From a bacterium (lineage in GTDB: Bacteria; Verrucomicrobiota; Verrucomicrobiia; Limisphaerales; UBA11358), in contig JAJXXI010000567.1 of NCBI GenBank assembly GCA_021781185.1, positions 1 to 5,372 on the forward strand: DNA of 5,372 nt, written 5' to 3'. The notes beneath the pieces are model-generated. The model was not told the DNA's origin, searched no databases, and saw only the letters and a list, made by a program, of their open reading frames with translations. The position numbers and the translations under genes are program-made. Positions 1-5,372 of the stretch are shown here, in pieces (within the stretch, counting starts at the first letter, position 1; the number at the start of each line of letters is the position of its first letter).

Positions 1-108
1 GAACGGCTCGGCAAGAATGTATTCCAGCGGCTGGGCGATGGTTTTGGTCTCATCGCTCAGCGCGACGCCGATGCGTTTGGTTCCGTGATCAAGGGCGAGA
101 ATGCGCAT
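1..108 (-). CDS. ruvX: RuvX/YqgF-family putative pre-16S rRNA nuclease / Holliday junction resolvase, N-terminal part (cut by window edge)
   Basis: Reading leftwards from the ATG at 108-106, the 36 visible codons give MRILALDHGTKRIGVALSDE and then TKTIAQPLEYILAEPF. This is the conserved N-terminus of the YqgF/RuvX family: an RNase H-like first strand with the catalytic Asp (D7) in LALDHG, followed by the KRIGVALSD turn. Members of the family process the 5' end of pre-16S rRNA and were also proposed to resolve Holliday junctions; they act in the cytoplasm. The rest of the gene (usually about 140-160 residues) lies beyond the left edge. I chose the ATG at 108 because family members normally begin just before this strand. 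No good Shine-Dalgarno is visible before it. An in-frame ATG at 234 would add 42 residues without a stop (see findings). The gene is divergent from the peptidase unit at 356. Confidence 0.9.
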   Translation of the reverse strand, partial: MRILALDHGTKRIGVALSDETKTIAQPLEYILAEPF

Positions 109-355
109 GACCGGCAGTTTGCCGCAAACGGCGGGAAATTCAACGCAAAGGCGCACCGGTGCCGCGCGCTGGAGTTCAAGCTTCAGCTTGCGCGGGACGG
201 GAAACGCGCTGAAGCGTGAACTCCAACCGGCCATACGGCGCTGGACGGGAACAGTATCGGTCAAAAAGTGGCGAGAAGATTTCCCCCCGATCCTTAAAAG
301 CCGGATGATATTACCGGGCTTGATTGATTTATTCCTGGTGCCATAATAATACCCA
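109..355. other. Divergent intergenic region between ruvX and the peptidase unit
   Basis: About 247 bases without a confident gene. The left part (109 to about 290) is GC-rich like ruvX. The right part (about 290-355) becomes A/T-rich and carries the candidate promoter for the gene at 356, so the composition boundary of the possible insertion falls near 290-310. A plus-strand reading frame at 101-346 spans the boundary but resembles nothing and runs antisense to the ruvX start, so I do not call it. On the minus strand the ruvX frame is open from 108 up to a TAG at 483-481, with its farthest ATG at 234. I found no convincing promoter for ruvX. I saw no tRNA and no flanking repeats. Confidence 0.6.
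320..347 (+). promoter_or_regulatory. Candidate sigma70-type promoter for the two-gene peptidase unit
   Basis: TTGATT at 320-325 (4 of 6 matches to TTGACA) and CATAAT at 342-347 (5 of 6 to TATAAT) are separated by 16 bases. A second TTGATT starts at 324, and the A/T-rich stretch around 342-350 allows alternative registers. Transcription would be expected to start near 353-356, practically at the ATG at 356. That would give a leaderless or nearly leaderless mRNA, in line with the absence of a Shine-Dalgarno there. This comes from motif matching by eye only. Confidence 0.4.
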
Positions 356-838
356 ATGAGTCGGCCAGAAAAAGTGCAAGCAACTTTGAGGCTTATGGGT
401 AATCCATACGCTTCTCTATCGCTTTTTCCCGATGAAGATGAATCTGTTGCTATCGAGCCAACTTTTGAGCAAAAGCGCGCCTATTTCAAAAGATTGGAAA
501 ACCCGCATGCCCACAGCGCAATCTTTGGGGATTCCGAAGATAACCTTTGGCAGGCAGCAGCCCGGCATCAAAAAAATGATGCATTTGTGAGCCTCGAAAA
601 GGAACTGGATGAGGTTCTCAATCTCTATAAGCACTACGTTGCTCGGAATGAATGGAAGCACTTGATGGATTTTAGGCCTTTTTTCCTGCAAGAAGCCAGC
701 GATACGCCTGAGCATGCCAATCAGGTAATCAATCGGCTCCAGAAATTCAAATTTTCGCTAGCTCCTGGAGAAAAAGTTGAATACAACCGCGCTCCGGCTG
801 ACCGGATTATCAGCGAGCTAAAAAAGATTTTAGGTTGA
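356..838 (+). CDS. Uncharacterised 160-residue protein, first gene of the peptidase unit
   Basis: I do not recognise this protein. It is soluble in appearance, with no signal peptide or membrane segment. The N-terminal part (about 1-35) contains an acidic patch, PDEDES at 25-30. The rest looks mostly helical and rich in charged and aromatic residues: around 37-48, 61-100 with DNLWQAAARHQKND, 100-112 with EWKHLMDFRPFF, and a final amphipathic stretch ADRIISELKKIL at 148-159. No helix-turn-helix, zinc-binding cluster or catalytic motif is evident. The ATG at 356 has no Shine-Dalgarno but sits where the candidate promoter would start transcription. Met14 (ATG at 395) is an alternative start, with GAGG only 3 bases upstream. 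Nine bases separate its stop from the metallopeptidase gene, so the two are almost certainly co-transcribed and may work together. Base composition is A/T-rich compared with thyA and rpsA, suggesting transfer. The gene could encode a substrate, inhibitor, antitoxin or effector; the sequence does not decide. Confidence 0.8.
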   Translation: MSRPEKVQATLRLMGNPYASLSLFPDEDESVAIEPTFEQKRAYFKRLENPHAHSAIFGDSEDNLWQAAARHQKNDAFVSLEKELDEVLNLYKHYVARNEWKHLMDFRPFFLQEASDTPEHANQVINRLQKFKFSLAPGEKVEYNRAPADRIISELKKILG

Positions 839-844
839 GAAGGG
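838..844 (+). promoter_or_regulatory. Probable ribosome binding site of the metallopeptidase gene
   Basis: AGAAGGG lies at 838-844, overlapping the last base of the upstream stop codon (TGA 836-838) and ending 3 bases before the ATG at 848. It is a recognisable purine-rich Shine-Dalgarno, although close to the start codon. It supports the start at 848 and suggests translational coupling with the upstream gene. Confidence 0.45.
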
Positions 845-847
845 TAA

Positions 848-1735
848 ATGCCGCCGACTAAAAATGTATCGCTTCTACGTGCGCTTCTTACTAAAGCGGA
901 ATCTTTAGCAAGCACGGTTTCAAAAAACGAATTCCCTGTTTTACTACGTCCTCTAGCGGAACGCCGGAAAGTGACCTCGGTAGATTTTTGCCCGCTTCTC
1001 GTCGATGCGATGCTTACAACACATCCTGAAGGATTCAGAATCCTGCTAAATTCTGATGGTGGCAGAGATCAAGAACTAAAAGAACGATACAGGAATGAGT
1101 CAAAAAGAAAATTGTTACAGCCACGATTGAGGTTTTCCATTGCTCATGAGTTGGCTCACACATTTTTTTATGATTTAACAGGTGAAAGCCCAAAGCTTTC
1201 AAAAAAATTCAAATCTGGCGGTGGGCAAACGGAATTGGAAAACCTTGAACGATATTGCAACACGATTGCTTCACACTTGCTTTTACCAACCCAGATGTTG
1301 TCGGATGCTTTTTTAAGAATAAAAGCCATCACACCAGAGTCCATTCTGGAATTAGCACAAACGACCGGCGTTTCGCTTCCTGCTTTGTTATTTCGGCTCG
1401 ATAAAAGTGACTCGTTGTTCATCAAAAAATATTTCAGAGGTTGTATTGTTTTGGTTGCTCAGCATGACGAAGAACTGAAAATTCGAGCGGTTGCAAAACC
1501 AAGAAGTCTGATTATTGCCCGCCAATTGCGTCAGATGAATTCAAACGATGTTTGGAGTCTAAAGACACAGGGCGGGTGCGAAATAAATCCCACGCGATTG
1601 CCAAAGAGTTCAACTGCTATTTTGGATGTCATATTGGATCAATCAAGATGCCAGAAGGAATACCAAATTTATGTGGCCGCAGTTGGAGGCTTTGATGCGA
1701 TGAATTCTTTTTTGATCACATTTGAGGAAAAATGA
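848..1735 (+). CDS. ImmA/IrrE-type zinc metallopeptidase (COG2856/DUF955-like), 295 residues
   Basis: Zinc-dependent protease of the ImmA/IrrE family. The gluzincin-like motif HELAH is at residues 100-104 in the context RFSIAHELAHTFFYD (H100 and H104 as zinc ligands, E101 as the catalytic base). The family's second motif follows as ERYCNTIASHLLLP (134-147), where E134 is the likely third ligand. Residues 162-184 (PESILELAQTTGVSLPALLFRL) match the helix-turn-helix-like segment commonly found after the peptidase core, with the VS..AL..RL signature. The region from about 195 to 295 looks like a separate, strand-rich C-terminal domain. The order peptidase, HTH, C-terminal domain resembles IrrE/PprI of Deinococcus. 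Known relatives cleave an XRE-family repressor (DdrO by IrrE, ImmR by ImmA) in response to DNA damage or signals. Here the neighbour at 356-838 is not an obvious XRE protein, so the substrate is unknown. The composition is A/T-rich (22 of 60 G+C at 1081-1140), consistent with horizontal acquisition. The protein has no signal peptide and is predicted to be cytoplasmic. Confidence 0.85.
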   Translation: MPPTKNVSLLRALLTKAESLASTVSKNEFPVLLRPLAERRKVTSVDFCPLLVDAMLTTHPEGFRILLNSDGGRDQELKERYRNESKRKLLQPRLRFSIAHELAHTFFYDLTGESPKLSKKFKSGGGQTELENLERYCNTIASHLLLPTQMLSDAFLRIKAITPESILELAQTTGVSLPALLFRLDKSDSLFIKKYFRGCIVLVAQHDEELKIRAVAKPRSLIIARQLRQMNSNDVWSLKTQGGCEINPTRLPKSSTAILDVILDQSRCQKEYQIYVAAVGGFDAMNSFLITFEEK

Positions 1736-1794
1736 ACTGGAAGAGGAAAACTAATTTTCAATTTCATGTTCTTCATGGTTAAACTTCTCTCGCA

Positions 1795-2592
1795 ATGATT
1801 CAGTATCACGATTTACTCCGCCACGTCCTGGACCACGGGAAATTCAAGGCCGACCGCACGGGCACCGGCACCTATTCCGTGTTTGGCGCGCAGGCGCGGT
1901 TTGATTTGCGCCAGAGTTTCCCCGTTCTCACCACGAAGAAGTTGCATCTCAAATCCATCATCTACGAATTGCTCTGGTTTCTGCGCGGCGAGACCAATGT
2001 CCGCTGGCTGCAGGAACGCGGTGTGACCATTTGGGACGAATGGGCGAACAAGGAAACCGGCGACCTCGGCCGTGTCTATGGCGCGCAATGGTGCGACTGG
2101 CGCACCGCCGACGGCCGCAGCATCAATCAGATTGACGGCGTCATCGCGCAGATCAGAAAGAATCCCGATTCGCGCCGGCTCATCGTCAGCGCGTGGAACC
2201 CGGGCGAGATCGAGACGATGGCGCTGCCGCCGTGCCACACGATGTTTCAGTTTTTCGTGCAGGACGGCGAGTTGAGCTGCCAGCTCTACCAGCGCAGCGC
2301 GGATTTGTTCCTCGGCGTGCCATTCAATATCGCGAGCTACGCCCTGCTCACCCGCATGGTGGCGCAAGTATGTGACCTGAAACCGGGTGATTTCGTCCAC
2401 ACGTTCGGCGATCTGCACCTTTACAAAAACCATCTGGATCAAGCTCACGAACAGTTACGCCGCGAGCTGCGTCCGCTGCCGCAGATGAAAATCAATCCGG
2501 CGGTGAAAGACATCCACGACTTTCAGTTCGAGGATTTTGAACTCGTGGGCTACGACCCGCATCCCGGCATCAAGGCGCCGATTGCCGTCTGA
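1795..2592 (+). CDS. thyA: Thymidylate synthase (ThyA)
   Basis: Cytoplasmic enzyme that methylates dUMP to dTMP with 5,10-methylenetetrahydrofolate, releasing dihydrofolate. The 265 residues match the E. coli-type length (264), and key residues appear one position later than in E. coli: R21 in DRTGTGT, the nucleophile C147 in [12 protein letters not shown]127/R128 in DSRRLI, R167 in [18 protein letters not shown]170, N178, and H208 and Y210 in [10 protein letters not shown]. The family landmarks [11 protein letters not shown] (58-68) and [12 protein letters not shown] (92-103) are intact, as is the C-terminal APIAV that closes over the active site. The gene is complete and appears functional. 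No Shine-Dalgarno or good promoter is visible in the 59 bases after the peptidase gene, so it may be read through from upstream or use a promoter I cannot recognise. Its stop codon overlaps the folA start by one base. The GC-rich composition (39 of 60 at 2041-2100) contrasts with the unit just upstream. Confidence 0.97.
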   Translation: MIQYHDLLRHVLDHGKFKADRTGTGTYSVFGAQARFDLRQSFPVLTTKKLHLKSIIYELLWFLRGETNVRWLQERGVTIWDEWANKETGDLGRVYGAQWCDWRTADGRSINQIDGVIAQIRKNPDSRRLIVSAWNPGEIETMALPPCHTMFQFFVQDGELSCQLYQRSADLFLGVPFNIASYALLTRMVAQVCDLKPGDFVHTFGDLHLYKNHLDQAHEQLRRELRPLPQMKINPAVKDIHDFQFEDFELVGYDPHPGIKAPIAV

Positions 2593-3179
2593 TGAAACAC
2601 TTCAAAGCCATCGCTGCGATGTCGTTGAACCGCGTGATCGGTGCGGGGAACAAGATTCCCTGGCATCTGCCGGAGGATTTCAAGTGGTTCAAGCAGATGA
2701 CCTCGGGCAACGTCGTCATCATGGGGCGCAAGACGTTTGAAAGCCTCGGCAAGCCGCTGCCGAACCGCATCAACATCGTTCTGAGCCGGCATCCGGGCCG
2801 GTTGCAGCGGGATTTTCCGGAGGCGTTCGGCGACGCCTGGGTCGGGCGCGGCAAAACCCATTTTCCAGAGAAGCCAACGCAATTCGAGCTTCCCAAAATC
2901 GGCGGTGTTGCGACGGTGGACCTGCGCATCATCAAGGATTTCCTGAAGCTAGACCCGGCGAGTTCCCCACTGGAATTTTTCATCGCCGGCGGCGCGCAGA
3001 TTTACGAGCAGGCCTTGCCGTGGTGTTCCGACCTTTATCTGACGCTGGTGAAACACGAAGTGGCCGGCGGCGACGCGTTTTTCCCGCCGTTCGAGGACAA
3101 GTTTGATCTGGTGGAAACCGTCCGCGACGAGCCGGAGTTTAAGATTCAACATTATCGTCACCGCTCGCTGCAGCCATAA
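2592..3179 (+). CDS. folA: Dihydrofolate reductase (FolA), with an insertion relative to the E. coli enzyme
   Basis: NADPH-dependent reductase converting dihydrofolate to tetrahydrofolate, which closes the cycle opened by ThyA. Visible landmarks: RVIGAGNKIPWHLPEDFKWF (14-33) with the substrate-binding acid D29 (equivalent to E. coli D27), the NADPH-binding VVIMGRKTFESLGKPLPNR (41-59), the strand INIVLSR (60-66), and the second cofactor loop FIAGGAQIYEQALP (130-143) followed by DLYLTLV. The C-terminal region has GGDAFFPPF and ends near HYRHRS. The protein is 195 residues against about 159-170 for typical bacterial DHFRs. The extra roughly 35 residues lie between the strand ending at R66 and the IAGG loop (about 70-120) and include KTHFPEKPTQFELPKIGG. 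The start is fixed by the TGATG overlap with thyA (TGA 2590-2592, ATG 2592-2594), which implies translational coupling. The gene is complete, with all core motifs present. Confidence 0.95.
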   Translation: MKHFKAIAAMSLNRVIGAGNKIPWHLPEDFKWFKQMTSGNVVIMGRKTFESLGKPLPNRINIVLSRHPGRLQRDFPEAFGDAWVGRGKTHFPEKPTQFELPKIGGVATVDLRIIKDFLKLDPASSPLEFFIAGGAQIYEQALPWCSDLYLTLVKHEVAGGDAFFPPFEDKFDLVETVRDEPEFKIQHYRHRSLQP

Positions 3180-3280
3180 GCCGGAGCCGCCACGTTTTTA
3201 TCGCCCACCCGGGCTGCGCGGTTTAGGAGATTCAGCGGCTGGCATTATCCCGAGAAAATTGCGTCTCTTTTTCCGCTGGC

Positions 3281-3772
3281 ATGGGTCGTGCTGACAGTTC
3301 GATGCCGTATCGCGTGAACCCATCGAATCCATTCCAAATTCCGTCTTGCTTGCAACGTGCCGACCTTCAGCAGCGCCGCCGGGAACGATTCAAGAAAATC
3401 TTCGTCGGTGCCGTGGCCGGCTTGGTGGTCCTGCTGGTCGTCCTGCTGATTGAAGGGTGCGTGGACGTGCATTCAAAAAGTTCCGCCGGCACCACACAGA
3501 AGGTGGCCGCCGTGTCAGATGCTCCGCCGGCCAAAGTTGCAACCGGTGAATTAAAACCGGTCACAGCCGCGCTGCCGAAGCCGGTGGTAATGCCTTCCGC
3601 CGTGGCAGCGGCCAGCCATCAGCCCGAATTTTTGTATGTGGTTGAACCGGGCGACACGCTGAGCCGGATCGCCAAGCTGCATCAAACCACGGTGAATCTT
3701 TTAAAATCCGTCAACGGTCTGGCCAGCGATCTCATTGTGGTGGGGGATAAATTAAAACTGCCGACTTCCTGA
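3281..3772 (+). CDS. Membrane-anchored LysM-domain protein
   Basis: Small envelope protein likely to bind peptidoglycan. From the N-terminus: a short cytoplasmic segment rich in Arg/Lys (QQRRRERFKK at 30-39), one hydrophobic membrane helix (about 40-58, IFVGAVAGLVVLLVVLLIEG), a Pro/Ala/Val-rich linker (about 61-115), and one C-terminal LysM domain (about 118-161) starting YVVEPGDTLSRIAKLHQTTV and ending VVGDKLKLP. LysM domains bind N-acetylglucosamine-containing glycans, and the positive residues before the helix put the C-terminus outside the cytoplasm. Cys60 follows the helix, but Glu at position -2 makes a lipobox unlikely. The ATG at 3281 gives 163 residues. Met8 (ATG at 3302) is an equally plausible start, since its MPYRVNPSNPFQIP looks like a natural N-terminus, and neither start has a clear Shine-Dalgarno. 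No catalytic domain is present. The gene stands alone between folA (101 bases upstream) and the convergent rpsA. Confidence 0.85.
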   Translation: MGRADSSMPYRVNPSNPFQIPSCLQRADLQQRRRERFKKIFVGAVAGLVVLLVVLLIEGCVDVHSKSSAGTTQKVAAVSDAPPAKVATGELKPVTAALPKPVVMPSAVAAASHQPEFLYVVEPGDTLSRIAKLHQTTVNLLKSVNGLASDLIVVGDKLKLPTS

Positions 3773-3834
3773 CGTTTTCCAATCCTCCGGCTGGCTGTCC
3801 AAAAACCGAACCGCGAGTCCAATTTTTAAAAACA

Positions 3835-3866
3835 AAAACGGCGGACTGTTGCCAGTCCGCCGTTTT
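3835..3866 (-). terminator. Strong intrinsic terminator of rpsA, possibly bidirectional
   Basis: A perfect 14-bp inverted repeat pairs 3835-3848 (AAAACGGCGGACTG) with 3853-3866 (CAGTCCGCCGTTTT) around the 4-base loop TTGC. Read on the minus strand, it begins about 17 bases past the rpsA stop and is followed by a long T-rich tract (rc of the A-rich 3824-3838), a classic rho-independent terminator. On the plus strand the trailing run is only TTTT, so it would also end transcription from the LysM gene (stop at 3772), but less efficiently. It separates two convergent genes. Confidence 0.9.
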
Positions 3867-3883
3867 GAATTCTGCGACTGGAA

Positions 3884-5372
3884 TCAGTCGTTCGTCTTGA
3901 CGTCGTCGAGGGCGTCGAAGGCGTGCTGCAAGGCGACGAGATCTTCGCCGGGCTTGAGCGCGTCGAGAATTTTCTGTTCCTCCTTGAGCTGTTCGTCGCT
4001 GTAGGCGGCCGCCTTGATGGACAGGCCGATGCGGCGTTCGTTGCGGTCAATTTTCACCACGCGGGCGCTGACATCCTGACCGACTTTGAGCACGTTCTTG
4101 ATCTTTTCCACACGTTCTTCGCTGATCTGGGAGATGTGGACGAGGCCGTCAATTTCGTGCTGCAGGCCGACAAACGCACCGAAGCTGGCGAGCTTGGTGA
4201 CCTTGCCCTGCACGAGGTCGCCGACTTTGTAGAGCTTCTCGATGTTTTCCCACGGATCCACTTCGAGCTGCTTCATGCCAAGCGCAATGCGCTGATTGGC
4301 CTTGTCCACTTCGAGCACCGTGGCTTCGATTTCGTCGCCCTTCTTGAGCATTTCGCTCGGGTGATTGATCTTGCGGGTCCAGGACATGTCGGAAACATGC
4401 ACCATGCCGTCAATGCCTTCCTCCAGCTCGACAAACGCGCCGTAGCTGGTGAGGTTGCGAACCTTGCCCTTGACGCGTTCGCCCACCTTGTATTTCTGGT
4501 CGGAGTTGTCCCACGGATTGCTTTCCAACTGGCGCACGCCGAGGGAGATTTTCTGCTCTTCGCGGTTGATGCCGAGGACGACGGCTTCGATTTCCTGATC
4601 CTGCTTGAGGACGTCGCCGGGTTTGGCCACGCGCTTGGTCCAGGAGAGTTCAGTGACGTGGACGAGACCTTCCACGCCGGGTTCGAGCTGCACAAACGCG
4701 CCGTAAGGCACGAGGCTGACCACCTTGCCCTTGACCTTGGTGCCGATGGGGAACTTGGTTTCGATCTGATCCCACGGGTTGGCCATCTTCTGCTTGAGGC
4801 CGAGGCTGACGCGTTCCTTTTCCTTGTTCACGTCGAGCACCACCACGTCGAGTTCCTGGCCGACTTTGAGCAGTTCGGAAGGGTGGCCGAGGCGGCCCCA
4901 GCTCATGTCCGTAATGTGCAGCAGACCGTCGAGGCCGTTCAAATCAATAAACGCGCCGAAATCGGTGATGTTCTTGACCGTGCCCTTGCGGATGTCGCCG
5001 GGCACCATCTCGGCGAGGAGCGCGGCGCGCTTCTCGGAGCGTTCGGCTTCGATGAGTTCGCGGCGGGAAAGCACAATGTTCTGGCGTTCCTGGTTGATTT
5101 TGACAACCTTGAACTCGTAGGAATTGCCGACGAACGACTGCAAATTCTTCGGCGTGTTCACGTCAATCTGCGACGACGGCAAAAACGCCTCGACGCCGAC
5201 ATTGACGATGAGACCACCCTTGACGACCGCCTTGACCTTGCCCATCACGCGGCCACCTTCGTTGCAAATGGAGAGGATGCGTTCCCAGTTCTTCTTGAAC
5301 TCCGCCTTCTCGTGCGAGAGGACAACGGTGCCTTCCTTGTTTTCGAGCTTTTCAATGAGCACGTCAATTTCG
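3884..5372 (-). CDS. rpsA: 30S ribosomal protein S1, missing its N-terminus (cut by window edge)
   Basis: S1 binds mRNA on the 30S subunit and helps initiate translation, especially on messages with weak or no Shine-Dalgarno. At least 496 codons are visible. The frame is still open at the right edge and reads EIDVLIEKLENKEGTVVLSH, the end of S1 domain 1, so the GTG at 5362 is an internal Val codon and the real start is outside. Counting from that Val as 1, five further S1/OB-fold repeats follow: about 36-100 (GRVMGKVKAVVKGGLIVNVG, degenerate as in domain 2), 122-191 (ITDFGAFIDLNGLDGLLHIT), 205-278 (VPYGAFVQLEPGVEGLVHVT), 292-365 (TSYGAFVELEEGIDGMVHVS) and 379-450 (ASFGAFVGLQHEIDGLVHIS). The linkers carry the usual NPWDQ, NPWDN and DPWEN motifs. 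A short acidic, helical tail (451-492) ends in DDVKTND. The gene reads towards the LysM gene and ends in TGA (3886-3884) just before a strong terminator. Confidence 0.97.
   Translation of the reverse strand, partial: EIDVLIEKLENKEGTVVLSHEKAEFKKNWERILSICNEGGRVMGKVKAVVKGGLIVNVGVEAFLPSSQIDVNTPKNLQSFVGNSYEFKVVKINQERQNIVLSRRELIEAERSEKRAALLAEMVPGDIRKGTVKNITDFGAFIDLNGLDGLLHITDMSWGRLGHPSELLKVGQELDVVVLDVNKEKERVSLGLKQKMANPWDQIETKFPIGTKVKGKVVSLVPYGAFVQLEPGVEGLVHVTELSWTKRVAKPGDVLKQDQEIEAVVLGINREEQKISLGVRQLESNPWDNSDQKYKVGERVKGKVRNLTSYGAFVELEEGIDGMVHVSDMSWTRKINHPSEMLKKGDEIEATVLEVDKANQRIALGMKQLEVDPWENIEKLYKVGDLVQGKVTKLASFGAFVGLQHEIDGLVHISQISEERVEKIKNVLKVGQDVSARVVKIDRNERRIGLSIKAAAYSDEQLKEEQKILDALKPGEDLVALQHAFDALDDVKTND

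Noticed and set aside
101..346. Plus-strand open frame of 81 codons beginning MRMTGSLPQ
   Set aside because: It starts antisense to the ruvX start, crosses a composition boundary, has a low-complexity Arg/Ser/Thr-rich translation and resembles nothing known.
356..1735. Classical XRE-antitoxin plus COG2856-toxin pair
   Set aside because: The upstream protein shows no helix-turn-helix pattern, so the standard pair cannot be claimed; only the protease half is supported.
1736..1794. Possible promoter or terminator between the peptidase gene and thyA
   Set aside because: The best -10-like match (TAAACT at 1780-1785) has no acceptable -35. The inverted repeat GAAAA/TTTTC near 1746-1759 is only 5 A/T-rich pairs, too weak to call.
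290..1794. Insertion sequence or integrase-borne island
   Set aside because: No transposase, integrase, terminal inverted repeats, target-site duplication or tRNA is visible by eye; only composition suggests acquisition.
1813..2448. Long minus-strand open frame (211 codons) opposite thyA
   Set aside because: It is the antisense shadow of a GC-rich, strongly conserved gene; the translation has no recognisable family features.
4273..4695. Minus-strand open frame of 140 codons inside rpsA in another frame
   Set aside because: It is a Ser/Arg/Pro-rich out-of-frame reading of the S1 repeats; the S1 frame is unambiguous here.

Overview
The window looks like a piece of a bacterial chromosome from a GC-rich lineage, with a lower-GC two-gene unit inserted in it. 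Housekeeping genes are clear: the N-terminus of ruvX/yqgF (minus strand, cut by the left edge), a thyA-folA pair (plus), a small membrane-anchored LysM protein (plus), and most of rpsA encoding ribosomal protein S1 (minus, cut by the right edge). The gene order, the lack of strong Shine-Dalgarno sites before most genes and the style of the LysM protein remind me of the Verrucomicrobiota (Pedosphaera/Limisphaerales-like). That placement is an impression, not a demonstrated assignment.

Layout: 1-108 is the ruvX start, reading leftwards. 109-355 is a divergent intergenic region with a plausible promoter next to the next gene. 356-838 and 848-1735 form a tight two-gene unit on the plus strand: an unrecognised 160-residue protein, then a 295-residue ImmA/IrrE-type zinc metallopeptidase with HELAH, a downstream zinc-ligand region and a helix-turn-helix-like segment. 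This unit is visibly richer in A/T than its surroundings (hand counts: 27/60 G+C at 361-420 and 22/60 at 1081-1140, against 39/60 at 2041-2100), which suggests acquisition between ruvX and thyA. 1795-2592 (thyA) and 2592-3179 (folA) overlap by one base and encode the two enzymes of the dTMP/tetrahydrofolate cycle. 3281-3772 is the LysM protein. A strong hairpin at 3835-3866 separates it from the convergent rpsA (3884 to the right edge).

How the parts work together: ThyA consumes methylenetetrahydrofolate and releases dihydrofolate, which FolA reduces, so their coupling is functionally sensible. RuvX, S1 and the LysM protein are independent housekeeping or envelope functions. The most interesting part is the peptidase pair. 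IrrE/ImmA proteases usually cleave an XRE-type repressor encoded next door, but no such repressor is visible here; the neighbour is an uncharacterised, probably helical protein. It could be a substrate, inhibitor or effector in a stress-response, toxin-antitoxin or defence-like module. This is inference from gene arrangement only.
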